Assembly: GCA_002224055.1 (NCBI GenBank)
Contig: AZLU01000044.1
Coordinates: 42,940-106,939 of the forward strand
Direction: 5' to 3'
Length of the DNA: 64,000 nt
DNA from: Pezizomycotina sp. ARF18
Taxonomy: Eukaryota > Ascomycota
Below, in pieces: positions 1 through 11,999 of the stretch; within the stretch, counting starts at the first letter, position 1; each line of letters begins with the position of its first letter. A program made the position numbers and the translations under genes. Under the pieces are notes generated by a model, which did no database searches, was not told the origin of the DNA, and saw only the letters and a program-made list of their open reading frames with translations.

Positions 1-3000
1 GCTTTCCCCTCAAAAGATCGCCTGCTGGGACTTCCGTTGGGTTGAAATCGACAACAATGTTCATGGAGACGCCTCAAAAAACGGGGAAAAGACGTCACAA
101 AAAGTTGACGCCTTAAACGAAGCCGAACTGTTAGACAACAACACTGTAGAATCTGCAAGAAGCAATGCTTTGATAAATTAACGTCTGGGGGGCCATCCTC
201 AACCTCGCACGCTGAGAAACCACGACCGAGCTAGACAAAAACCCTCCTGCAACACAAACAAAAGTAAGACCGATGACAACACCCGCGAACAGCCACTGGC
301 ATGCAGAAGCGACCGGCCAGCTGCTTCGTCCTCATCCATACTCCCGACGTCTCTTTCGAGAACTAGTATCTGGATGATCATAATGAAAGTGGCGATGACG
401 ATACACCATCCCGTGAAGAAATATCCAGAAGTTTATTGGGCAAGGACCCTTCCTTCTTCAGGCAGTCGGAGGATCGTGGTAAAACCTCGGCTGCTTTGCG
501 GAAACAAAAGGAAGAAATATTCACACCATCTCCGAAGATGGGCTTCCGGCATGTCGAAGTCAAGTCCTTTGATCGGAATGTCGAAGTGAGTGAAAAAAAA
601 ATTTGAACGAGGATATCATCTAATCTTTTACTTTTCAACTTTTTAGGCGGCTCCGACTCCTGAACCTACCAAGAACCTTCGCCATATCCTTCGACTTTTG
701 GAGCGGGAAAGCGCTCATTCTCCTCTAGCGCTAGCCCTTTCTCTTCTCATACCAAGTCTAAGTCCCTCCACTTCGGCAATGGGCGTCGAGACCCGAGATA
801 AAAGATCTAGAGTCGCACAAATCGGATGAAGAGCATGGCGACAGCACGGAACTTCATTCCGCCGCCGTCTCCAAAGGGGAGCAGGCTCTCCTACTCGCCG
901 TGAGAGGACTCCAGTCCTACAAAGGCCTCGGTGGATTCGTACAGAGTGCGATGCTCCGCCGTGAAGGATCCGTCGTGTGAACAGGTTTGTACCCACACCA
1001 CCTACACGGGACTGCTAGGGCCGGTTCCTCGACATCCGAAAAAGATTGGAAGGGGTCGCTTGCGCGAAACACGCTTCCTTCACGGTTTCTCGCGAGGGAA
1101 CCCCAGATTTCACGGAACCTGATAAGGAAGGTTGGAAGAGTTGGCGCGTGCCGTTCTCGCCGCCTCCATCGACTGGAACGACAAGACCCCGAGTCCCCAT
1201 CGTTGACAACCCGGCGAGATCTTCTCCTCCTGCCTCTCCACGAAACGTATAACCAGAGACGGTGGAGCCTACCAAGGCAACCTGGCTTAACAGTGCCATT
1301 GAAAAGCTTCCCGATGAAGTCGCCGCATCCATTCAAAGAACGTGTTCCAGCCGCCGCCCACCTTAAATCGCTCACCTACAAGGGAGGGGTCGTTCAGAAG
1401 GGAGACACTTCACCCTCTCGAGAGAACTCTCTGCGGGATACAAGGGAGGAACGTATCAAAGCAAGGCTTCTAGCTCAGGCGGTACCTAGACGTAATCACA
1501 GGCAACGGAGCGACCAGATCTTAAACCCAGCACTCCCAAACCGATTATCAGCCCAAAACCACCGTCCTTACACCAAAACCCGAGAAAGAGAAGCCGCTGA
1601 GGAGGTCGCCTCAGAGACCGTGTTGACTCGAACCATCGTCAGCGGAGCCTAAGGAGGACACTAAAGAAGAATTAGCAGCCAGCAAGCCTACTCCCACCGA
1701 ACACAAGCGAGCTTCAGATCTTCCCGAAAAACCCTCACAAAACCGGTATTCGAACGTTTCACCTCGAATACCACGCCAGTCGATCCTCGCGAGCTTCGGG
1801 CTCGAACGCAGTCTTTTGACGAGAAAAAGGATGTTGCATTCCTGGGGGCAAGGTCCCAGCTCAGGCCATCGAAGACTCAGAATACAAGGCACCAGATGAA
1901 CTCAAAGACGACGATCTTGCAGGCAAAGCTGGATTGATTTCTAAGGGCGGACCCTCGAATTGGAAGGCGCCTAATGAGCTAAAAGAAAGGGTTTTAGCTG
2001 CCAAGAGCAGCTTGCAAGCGTCTAGTGGTCCGCAAAAGCTGGTTAGGCCAGACCCATTGAAGGAGCAGGTGGCTTCCGCTCGCGGCACTTTGAAGCAGTC
2101 GGGAATCGTCCTTTCACCCACCAAGCCATCGTTGCACCCAAGCCTCAATCCGTAGCTGGGACTACTGCGCCAGCGGCGCGGCCGCCCATGAAAGAATCGT
2201 CAAAGTCGACTTTCGAAATCCAGTCAGCAAAGAACGACGAAGTGCCCCCATCCAAACTGGTTCCAGTGAAGCAACCTTCGGCACCAGGACGGCTTGAAAA
2301 GCCAGGTGGTTTTAGCGGATAGATTTAATCCTGGTCTCGCAGGATTGCTTGCTCGTGGTCCAATGGGTCCAATAGGTATGCCAGAGGTGGTGGAATGCCC
2401 GGCTCATCAGCTTCTGATAGTGTTGATGACGGGGAGCCCAAGCAAGGGCCAGAGCTCACACATGTAAGCTAGAAAACGTTCTCTTTTCTACCTTTTACTG
2501 TTTGCTTTCTTTCAGTTTTTTTCTTTTCAATATATCTTTTTCTTTTTGGGGTTGTCTATATTGGCGTTTTGAGTGTTTTGAGTCTTGGGAGTTATGAAGG
2601 GTCGTTCAAGTTCTTCCAGGCGTTTACGTCGAAGGTTGATTATACGATTTTTTTTATCGTTATCCTTATTGTTATTTGATTTTCATCTTATCATTCCCAC
2701 ATTGTCGTGCCTGCCTTGTTCCTCACACTGCTCCAAAACTTCAGCCAATAGGCGCAGTTTTCTTGAAATCTCCTTTCTCTTCATTTCCTATCAGTATATG
2801 ATTATTCGCGGCACTTTATTCTTTTCTGCCTCGTTGTATTATCAGATCTGTAAGGAGAAATGGTAGAGAAAGCGGATGATCAAGATAAAAATATGAACGC
2901 TTGCTTAGATTTCTCTGGAGAATCTACAAATCTCGACCGTTCCATGCCCCCTTTTAGCTTCACAAAAGCTACTGCTTTCTTTCCAGAAAGATATCATTAT

Positions 3001-5317
3001 TATCGAACTATATTCCCTTATCCCAAATCTTCTTTCCTCTGCTTTGTTTAGTATCCTTATCGGAGTTTCCCTCGATCGAGTGACCCGTACATGCCCATAC
3101 CCTAAATTTTAACGCGCTTTCGTGTAATATAGATGACCAAATCTCGTGCGAGGGACCTAAACGCAGAGCGCCAGGTAGTAAGGGACAGAACAAAACTCGG
3201 CGGTACTGTCGCCTCCAGGTCTATCAGCTCTTCGGCGAAGTCACCGATTCCGTCTCCCTCCCAAAGCCGACGAGCTGTCTGGTGTTGGCGTCTCGCCTTC
3301 CACCAAAGCCGTCGAGGCCGCAGCTGTGGATGCGAAATCACCTCGTCGACGCCAAACAAGCCGGCTGCTCTATCATCGCGGCCGTCCCAAGAGGACGCGA
3401 CTGTGACTCCTGAAGTTGTACAGGCCAAGCCTGTAACACCGGCTAAGTCGCCCGCACTTGTTGGTAAGGAGTTCAAGGCAAATGGCAACGACCAGCAAGG
3501 GTACTTTGACGGCCAGGCTCAATCCCCTCACCGGAGCGGCGAGTGAATGGACACCCAGCAAGCCCAGAACCCACATCAAAATAGACCAACCTCGTCCACC
3601 TCTCCGTTTGTTTCGTCTCTTAAGAGCAGGATGGCCGAGATTCGTGACGAAGAAACCCCGTCATCACGATCCCTACCTCAGCCTCCGTTCAAGAAGCAAG
3701 GCGAAGAAGACGAAGACGCCGGTGGCGACGAAACACCAATTTCTGTTCGACAATCAGCTGCTCTATGGGGATCCACTAATTCGACGCCAGATACGACCCC
3801 CGGAAGCCGATTCAATTGCCGACGGCCCAGGACGAGGCAGATGCCCTAGAGAACACTCCAATGAGATCGCGGCAGACTCCATCGAAGAACTCTGAGAGCA
3901 GGTTCTCTGTTATTCGTCCCAATCCGCCTTCGCGAGTTTCCTCCAAAGATACTCTTGCCCCCTTCTCCTCAGCCAACGGTTATTACCAGTAACCCTGAGC
4001 AGTTCCTCGCTGAGTTTTTCACTTCCCCGAAAGTCGAAGCGCCAAAGTTCGAATTCGACACGACGAGGATTTGGAGACCAGAGCCGATGACCGTATGGAA
4101 AAGGTCCATACGATGAAAAAGCAAATGTGGGAGGTTACGGGTGTTAATGGCAAGAAGGACCCCATCCCAGAAGGTCATGACCATGTTCTGTACGAAGATG
4201 CTCTTTACCTATGTCTTCACTCTTTCATGGAGAATACGGGTATGATGAAATACCGAAGTTTACCTCTGGAGTGGAGAGAAAGTTTCTCAGGGGACGGTCG
4301 AGGAAGCTCAGCTTTTTGCCAAGAATCTGGCGAGGGAGAACGATGGCCGACTTGTAAGTTCACCAAGCACCTTAATACGAAAGGGTTAAGTTCAGAACTA
4401 AAAGTAAGAAACACTTTAGATTATCATGCAGCAAGGTCGTGAGGTTCCAAACTTTTTTTCCGCATTGGGCGGCATTATTATTACTAGGCGCGGCTCGAGG
4501 GCTAGAATCCACGACGACCATCCTTTCATGTTGTGCTGCAGGAGAGCCCAGGCGGTATTGCTCTCGACGAGGTTGAAATGAGCCGCTCGAGCCTGTGTGC
4601 TGGGTTCCCTACCTTCTCTCTACTCCGGACAAGTTATATCTGTGGAAGGGCCGCGGGGCTGCTCCGGACGAGTTGGGTGCCGCCAGGCTCATGGCTTTCG
4701 ACCAGGCTGTCAACGGAGAGGTAAAAGAAATACATGAGGGACAGGAGACGGAGCAGTTCTTCGAATGGCTCAGGGGCGATGCGGATGAGCAGGCTCATGC
4801 GGATTATTGGAAGTTTCAAGCCGCAGTGCCTAAATACGGAGCGAGGGTTTTCTTGGTCGATAATACATCGCCGTCAAAGGTATGGTTCTACAATTTATTC
4901 ACTAACAATGTGCAATTTCCTTTCCAATTTAAGCTTACCAGGTTTCCTTTCTTTCTGTTTTTAGATCCATGAACTTCGACCTTTCAGTCAAGACGACCTC
5001 GACCCGACCTGCGTCTACGTCGTCGATGCGTTCTTCGAGATGTATATTGTTCTCGGCGGCAGGGCCCAATCCAAGCGCCTCGATTTCCAGTTGGCCTTGC
5101 AATTCACTTCCGAGTACGCGATCCTCGCCGCATCAATGGAGGACAGGCCTTTTGTTCCGTTGAGCACCATCATTCTTGGTGGAGCCCCGCGCGAGTTCAA
5201 GGCCTATTCCGCCGCTGGGAGGACGCCAAGATGCCGACGGAGTGGCATCCTAGCCGCAGGCCGAGCTTGAAGGTCATGATCGGTTTGACTGAAGCGATGG
5301 AGATGATGGGGGTCTAG
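1..5317 (+). CDS. Gelsolin-repeat protein with DUF4045-like N-terminus, 5' partial
   Basis: The gene enters from the left edge and ends at TAG 5315-5317. The C-terminal part (about 4000-5317) shows gelsolin-type repeats: LYLWKGRG near 4630, EVYLWSGEKVSQGTVEEAQ near 4260, and a last repeat (IHELRPF, CVYVVDAFFEMYIVLGGRAQ) near 4965-5070. The long, low-complexity N-terminal part has the pattern of fungal DUF4045 proteins, including FNPGLAGLLARGP near 2330 and the junction GPELTHMTKSRAR across a large intron. Likely introns are 586-646, 2464-3132 (669 nt, long for this window), 4354-4419 and 4880-4964. Gelsolin domains bind actin and calcium in animals; the fungal role is unclear, so cytoskeletal function is inference. 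Reading frames break repeatedly by single-base losses, for example near 5214 where SAAWEDAKMP is interrupted. The family is fairly sure; exact exons in 600-2460 are not. Confidence 0.8.
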
Positions 5318-6940
5318 TACGATAGACGACGGCGGCTTTCGGAAACTTACTAAGCGGCAGTGATACGAATGAACGACAACCATATGAACAATACGAAATA
5401 CTGTGGAAAAGCGAAGAGAGAAGGAAAGATTACACGACGGCAAGAAGAAGTACTTATCATCTGAAAATTATGGACCGCTACCTTCTTATGTTTACCAACC
5501 TATATCCAACCCTTGCATTTTCTAAATCGACACTACCTCCCGCAAAACATTTACTCCATGCGTCGCACAAAATATTCTATGTTGTTATGAAGAAAGTATT
5601 TCTTTATCTATTTATCCAAATTTGCCCTACCTTTTCTTTAGCGACGATGATCGATCATTTGGACGGTTGTTACGCATTATTTCTCTTCACAATGCTTCTT
5701 CCTGTCCCTTACATTATTATAGTGTAAAACTTTTTTTTAAGTACATGACCACATATATTCGTTTCCTTTTTTTTTTTTCTCTTGTTTGGTTACAGCATCC
5801 AGTGTTCTGATTTCTCCTTTTTGTCAAAACTCATGTAAGGCGATCTTCTTCGATGTTTTCCCCCATTCGAATCGAGTATCTCCGCAACCAAAACACTCCT
5901 AAGATTCCCCCTCCCTTGTATTGTCAATTGCACTTATGTAAAAAATATATCATCGCTGCATAGCTCCTTTTTTACTTTTTTCTCATTTCTTCTTGTCCGA
6001 TGTTCAAATAAGATAATTTATACACGGTTATTGAACAATACCATGATCGACCAGGGTTTTGCGTGATGTCGAGAGTATCAGGACTAGATTTGATGTTTGC
6101 GGTGAACGTGAGGATATATGGATTACATGCGCGAGTTGGAGTTTCGTTGGGTTACTAGAGTAATTAGTAACCTAGAGTTGAATCTTATCCTCGATATGAC
6201 CTCCCATATTTGTATAATATTATTTTGCTTAGATGGTTGGTTCCTATTTATATATCGCCGCTTGCACGAGCTTGGTTGTCCATTGCGGTCGACTTATCTT
6301 TCCTCGGACGAGGTGAGGACTGCGTTATATAAAAGAAGGAAAATATAAATACCTAGGTAAATAAATAAACAGGACGAGCGTCCTAGGGGCCACTCTCTGC
6401 TTGCCGCAAATATGGACTTCTTTAGATTTGTATAAAGTATAGGGAGAAAACTAGTATCATTTAATGTGAAGTAGAAGTCGTCTAAGAAAACAAATTATTT
6501 AGAATATTTGTTTAATTTTCAGATTATTTTACAAATATTCTAAAGAGCGTAAGAATCGGATCCCCCCTTCCATCTTTATTTTATGTCTTCCCTCTTATTC
6601 ATTGCATCTTAAGTACCTAAGTTCTCGTCTCTCATTCCTTTCTTCCCTTCTTCATCCTATTAATTTTCGAAAAAGCTTGAGCTCGAGGTGAAACATTGCG
6701 CTGTTCCTGGAGGCACGATCTAAAGCTTATGACAAGCTTCCTTCAAATTCCCGGGTGAGCTCGTCTTCTCTTCATGGGAAAATACTCGGAAACAAAAAAA
6801 AACACCCTCAACAATAGCGTTTCATCGCAATCTAAACCTTTTCTAATGCGGATTATAGCTTTCTCACTGCAGTTGAAGTAGCACCCTGGCCTGGTTTAAC
6901 GATCGTTCGTCCCCCCCCAAAAAAAAAAAAAATTAAGCGA
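5318..6940. other. AT-rich intergenic region
   Basis: This spacer holds T-rich stretches and the probable 3' UTR of the gelsolin-repeat gene. Short open frames (5470-5727, 6118-6348) have no coding character I can support. I see no RNA gene or repeat. Confidence 0.5.
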
Positions 6941-7687
6941 ATGGCTGAAGTAGATTGGGGCAGCAGCGAGCATGTTGTTACCGAAATGCTACAGCGGAGC
7001 CAAATTACCGAGACTGCCTGTCAGCACTAGCAGAAACAGCAAAATGCAGAGTTACGAATGCTCTATTGGATAGAGAGCTTGAGCAGCTCATTGATCATCT
7101 AGAACCGAAAAAAAAAAAAAAAAAAAAAAAAAAAGAAACAGATTGATAAAGAGTAAATGCATGATATCACGTTTTTCTGCTATTGCATTCTTGTCCCGTT
7201 TTGATACTAATAAGCTGACACTCAGTGAACAAGACAGATTTCTATGATTTTCTCTCACTTTTGCCGACTACGATATCCTCCCTCAAGACAAAAGAGCTAC
7301 CTTGGTGCGCTCAGACATTTCGTTGCTCGCCATGTGCTCGGAAGAGGGAACCGGAAGAGCCCTAGACGAAAAGAATTTTGACCAGGAAGCAGATAGGGCT
7401 GTTTTTCCTATAATCCCCGCTATTCCATCATAGAGCTTGGAGGGGCTGAGGTCTTTTCTCGTGCCAACACAGATATTCGATATATCTATCCTCGAAAGTC
7501 TCTGAAATCGATATACAAATAGAACCCTTGGTTCACCGAGAGGAGCTTAAGGCTTGAGGTTGAAAGGCTAGCAGTGCGGCTGAATGGGGGACATGGTAGG
7601 CCAAGACCGCCGAGAAGTTTAAAGAAGCATGGAAGCAGAATAAACGAAGACCGTCTATTTCAAAACGGGCGCAAGAGGGAAAGGTAG
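6941..7687 (+). CDS. Unrecognised protein, probable spliced gene
   Basis: I do not recognise this protein, but protein-like stretches line up from an ATG at 6941. Exon 1 begins MAEVDWGSSEHVVTEMLQ and, after one base loss, continues SALAETAKC and ELEQLIDHLEP into a Lys run encoded by A27 at 7108-7134, then KKQIDK. A plausible intron starts at the GTAAAT near 7153, carries CTAAT near 7209, and ends at ACAG about 7231. Exon 2 reads FYDFLSLFADYDILPQDKRA (one base loss inside), then LVRSDISLLAMCSEEGTGRA and EADRAVFPIIPAIPS, then a shifted frame with GGAEVFSRANTDIRYIYPRK and LEVERLAVRLNGGHGRP. The stop near 7687 is uncertain. It could be a decayed gene, but the breaks match the one-base losses seen in housekeeping genes here. 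Confidence 0.42.
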
Positions 7688-8800
7688 TTTTAGTATGAGG
7701 GTAATTGGATTTATTAGCTATGTATACATACTTAAGTATTATCTGTTGTTTTATTATTATTATTATTATATTTTTTTTTTTGGAAATGCTCACTTCTTCT
7801 TTTCTTCCACATCCTGTTGACAAATTTGAAATGCTGATGCTGTGCCAGAACAGGTTTAGTGCGAAGGTCTGATCGAGGGCTGAACGGTAGCCGAAGGGCT
7901 CAAAGAAAGGGCTGTGCGCTACTACCTCTACCACAATTACTACCACAATTACTACTACTCCACTATCCGCGATCGCGATAGCTGTCACGTTGTCTATCAA
8001 AAATTGTGATAGACGTCGCTCATACATTTGACATGCGGTTTTTTATTTTGCGTTTTTATGAGAGAGGGCTGGCGGAGCCCTTTTTGTAATCGATAACGCG
8101 GTGACACTTCCCGTATGCTATTTTTTACCACATAGATCCAAGTGATGGGTTTGATGCTTAGCGCGGCCAGGCTGAACAGTAGCTTCGCAAGGATATTGTT
8201 TCTTTGCTGACAGTTTCTACGGTATGCCTTTCGTCGCTTTCTTCCTCCCGGTCCATTGCGCTTAGGCACGTTGGATTGGGGCTGAAATCACAATGGAGAA
8301 CTGGAATACTACATGGTGAGATCTGAGTTGGAGGAATATGGAAAAAGTCAATCCGCGTTCGTTCTTAAACACTTTTTCCAGCCGTACAGGAAGTTCCACT
8401 GGACCCAGTACAGCTATCTTACGGTCGTATAAGATGTTTTCCTCTTCCTAGATTTCACTCGTTTGCGTCCTGTTCCCACATTCCCCTTCCATATCCCTTC
8501 TAATAGTGAAAGAACGATTGAAAGAAGTGGAGACGAAGAGTGATTTTTTACTTGCTATCGTACATCTCTTCATAGCTTGGTTCTTCTTCCCTTTCCCCTC
8601 TCTCTTTCTGCTGCATTGTTTCGGGCGCTCGGTTCTCTTTGTTTATATCCACGGCATTTGGTTTTTTTGAATCGTTGCAAGGCAAAACATTTGGTCATTT
8701 GAAAACGATATATACGAGGACGTCGAACGAAAGGGAGTAAAGATTATATAGCTTTATAGCTAGAAGGGATTTTGACTCTTCGAGACCAGCTCGTTACAGA
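7688..8800. other. Intergenic, with a weak minus-strand coding candidate
   Basis: On the minus strand, open frames at 8269-7997 and 8027-7533 join with one base loss near 8005 and give a basic stretch (GGRKRRKAYRRN) followed by a hydrophobic Val/Ile run. There is no ATG at the upstream end (it opens with GTG), so I do not call a gene. A (TTA)n microsatellite lies at about 7750-7769. TATA-like sequences at 8708-8714 and about 8745-8750 lie 50-95 nt before the secreted-protein gene and may be its promoter. Confidence 0.35.
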
Positions 8801-10788
8801 ATGAAGTCTAAATCAGCAACACTGCTGGCGGCGGCTCTTCTCGTTCCTCAGCTATCCTCCGCCGCCGTTGTCGAGAAGCGAGACTCGCACAATAACAACA
8901 ACTACGACTATGGCAATGGTTGCAAGAAGTTCACGAAGACGAAGTATGGTTCGGTCCAGGTCACTGACCCGGCGCAGGCCGTGACTACCTATAAGACCAA
9001 CTATGTCACGAGTACGGTGAAGTACTCGCACATGGGTTACTACCCGCCTCCGCCGGGCCACGATGCCGAAGGAGATCACAGCATTCTCATCTTCAAGCCT
9101 ACTACCTGCCGAGTACGTATCCCTTATACATTTCTTCACAAAATATATGTACTAATGTTGTTGGGTTTTTTTTTTATAGTACCCCATAGCCGTAGAAACA
9201 GCTTTCGTCTTCCAATGGGAAGATCTCTGGTGCAATAGGAACCAGCCGCGATGTTCTCGCGATCGTACACACCGGCAAGGAGAACGTCTACACCGTCGTG
9301 ACGGAAGAGTGGAATATAAAATCCCCAAGTCGACTGACGTCCAGACGGGCTACCGGCATCAAGTCACAGGTAGCAGCTGGCCTAAGGTCACGCCGGCTCC
9401 GGGACAAGGCGGTGGTTATGGCGGATACGGATCCGGATACGGGAGTCAGAAGCAGGGCGCGATTGGAGCGGGAAATTACAAGGCTGCAGGTTAGTTTTCT
9501 CAATTACTTCACAGATGCCTTCAAGATAAGGAGTTAGTAGCTAATCACATTGATTTGATATAGGTGATACTGGAAGTGGGAATTACGGTAGTTTGGGAAG
9601 TTACGGTTCCACCGGAGACAATAGTGGCTCGTACGGTTCGAGCTCTGGAGGAACCGGTAACTCTTATGGCTCCAATTCTGGAGGTACTGGTAGCTCATAC
9701 GGCTCCAATTCTGGGGGTACCGGCAGCTACGGCACCCTGGCGGCTCGGGTGGATCAGGTGGCTCTTATGGCTACGGCGATAACAGTGGCACGGGTAGCTC
9801 AACTCCTGGATCTTACAGCGGCTCAGGAAATCAAGGTTCAGGAAGCTATGAAAGCTCGGGAAACCAAGGTTTTGGAAGCTACGGAACTTCGGGCACTTCA
9901 GGCTCGGGCTCAGGAAGCGGCCAAACCTCTTACAGCTCCGGCGGCTCGGGGGACAGCACTTACGGATCTGGCAGCGGATCCGCAGCGGTAGCTACGGAGG
10001 TTCCGGTGATTCGGGATCTGGAAGCTACGGAAGCTCTGTGTCGGGTTCGGGAACGTACAACGGTTCCGATTCGTCATCGGGCTCGTCAGGCTCAGGTTCG
10101 TCGTCGACTACCCATAACGTCGGCGATACCTGCACGGATCTACGGCTTATTGCGCCGGCGGCTCTTTCATCCTCAAGTGCAACGGCACAAACCTCTATGC
10201 TGCCAACTGCGCCGACAATCTCGGCGAACCTGCGGGCGGCGCTACCTGCGTTGATTCCAAGTCCTCCAGCGGTGGTGGCTCTGGCCAATGCCAGGCCCTC
10301 CGAGCCCCAGCGGCGGCGGTTCGGGCTCCTATGGAAGCGGCAGCAACAGCGGCCAGACCTCTTACGGCTCTGGCGGTTCAGGGGATAGCACTTACGGCTC
10401 TAGCAGCGGATCCGGCGGCGGTAGCTACGGCTCAGGGTCGGGTAGCGGCTCTGATTCGGGCGCACCAGGTGGCTCTTATGGCTCGTCCAGCGGCTCTGGT
10501 TCAGGAGCACCTGGTGGCTCTTATGGCGCGGGAGGTTCCGGAAATACCGGATACTCTTCAGGCGGTTCTTCTGGAAACCCCAGCTACTCTTCCGGTGGCA
10601 GCGGCGGCTCTGCTTCTCCTTACGGTTACGGCAGCGGCGGCAGCGGCGGTCAGAAGAGCACGGGACCTGGTGGAGTCGATAGCATCCCGGGATTCCAAAA
10701 CGGTGTGCCAATTGGCGCGCTGGTAAATATCCCCATTAGCGCCGGCTCCGCAACTTACTCGCCAACTGCAGCTACCCCTGCCCCATGA
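8801..10788 (+). CDS. Secreted Gly/Ser/Tyr-rich repeat protein with Cys-rich module
   Basis: The ATG at 8801 starts a clear signal peptide (basic MKSKS, then ATLLAAALLVPQLSSA), followed by a Kex2-like KR at residues 26-27. Exon 1 encodes a Tyr/Thr-rich domain (YGSVQVTDPAQAV, YYPPPPGHD). Introns are 9113-9179 and 9490-9563, with ACTAAT-type branch sequence in the first. Exon 2 carries AVETAFVF, VLAIVHTGKENVYTVVTEEW and a Gly/Tyr-rich run. After 9564 the protein is mostly GSYGSSSGG-type repeat. At 10131-10249 a compact module interrupts it, with Cys spacing about C-x6-C-x8-C-x9-C-x12-C and a sixth Cys about 13 residues on. The tail after 10650 (GVDSIPGFQNGVPIGALVNI) is not repetitive, and I see no GPI-type hydrophobic end. 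A wall or extracellular-matrix role is inference. Several one-base losses break the frame. Confidence 0.72.
9629..9727 (+). repeat. Three tandem 33-nt coding repeats
   Basis: Three adjacent 33-nt units (9629-9661, 9662-9694, 9695-9727) each encode SYGS-(S/N)-SGGTG-(N/S). The second and third differ at only a few positions, mostly third codon positions, which suggests recent tandem growth under protein-level constraint. A looser repeat around GAPGGSYG follows near 10467-10530. Confidence 0.8.
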
Positions 10789-11760
10789 GAGAAGCAGAAA
10801 CCCAATGCAAACCAAAAAGTAAAAAATTTGATCAATAAACGGAAAAGAAAATTATCCATTTTTATATATATCCAAAGCGAAAGTACCTTCTATTATCAAA
10901 CATCTCTTTGTAATATAACCGACACTATTTATATTAGTATTACTATATCTTTCACTATTAACTTTTTCTGATGCTTCCATGTTTTGCCCTTGTTTCTTGG
11001 TGCTCCCATGCTGTCCATTCTTTTCATAGCACTGCTTTCCTTTTTTTCATTTATCTCTCGGGTGTACGTAACTCCGCGTTTTTCTTTTCGAATTCCTTAT
11101 CATTGATAGCACCCCATCTGTTTGGCGGCAAAAAGAAATATAAAACATACATGTAATACTTTTGAGAAAGCACTTAGCTTGATGCTCAGAATGACCAGCA
11201 TCTCCATGATATCACAGTGCTTGCAAGATCCATCGCGAGCCCTTCTAGAGAATAGGGCGGGGAGCTTTTCCTTTCGGCCTTGTAAAGTCTGCACAGGCAC
11301 GTGCTGTTAGCTAAATATAGTAAGAGAAGCGCTTAATGACACCCCCTTTCGTCATAGGCGAACAAAGGAAAAAAAAAAAAAAAGCGTTGTAAAGTGCCAT
11401 TTTGGTAGTTTGTAGCACTAAGTGGAATATTCTAGTACATCCCAGCTGGTACGAGAACACCCGAGAGAGCCCCACCATGTTCCACCAGTATAGGTAATAT
11501 GCAATAATGGTATCACCAGATTGAATAACAATATATAAAAAAACTATCAAAGAAGGCTTCTCCCTTCCTTCTTTCTTTCTTCTTTTCTTCACCTTCACGA
11601 ACAAACATCATCGATCACGACCATACATACATTGAAAAGGATTCGGGTTTGCATAAGATAAGTATCTGTACAAAAGAACCAGTCTCCATTTCCCTCTCAC
11701 ATAAAAGGATCACTTCATATAGCCATTTATTGAGGTAAATTTTTCTTCAATTATAACGAC

Positions 11761-11803
<43 letters not shown>

Positions 11804-11999
11804 ACGAAGTTATACGGTCTATAGACGATAGAAAGCTTTTTCCCTGCATAATATTCATTAGAATCGTCTCTTCCTGATTATACTTTTGGTGCAGAGCATC
11901 AAATACGACTATAATTCCTACAACAACTACAACGCTCTATAACCGCTCTCTCTCTACCCAACTTATTAACCTATAAATCCGTCATAAGTAAAAAAAAAA
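10789..11999. other. Intergenic between secreted-protein gene and HSP104
   Basis: AT-rich spacer with a 36-base T run at 11764-11799 and an A run directly before the HSP104 start (11990-12000). It should hold the HSP104 promoter. No coding stretch is supported. Confidence 0.55.
11425..11437 (+). promoter_or_regulatory. Possible heat-shock element upstream of HSP104
   Basis: The sequence reads GAA-TA-TTC-TA-GTA, that is two perfect alternating nGAAn units and a degenerate third, about 565 nt before the HSP104 start. Hsf1 sites of this kind usually drive Hsp104 genes. One weak site this far upstream is only suggestive. Confidence 0.28.

Noticed and set aside
7108-7134. A27 run as the tail of a retrotransposed element
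   Set aside because: No target-site duplication or element-like sequence is visible upstream, and similar A and T runs occur throughout the window.
9593-10788. Collagen-like or silk-like protein
   Set aside because: The repeats lack Gly at every third position, and the Gly/Ser/Tyr pattern with a Cys module and signal peptide fits a fungal wall or matrix protein better.
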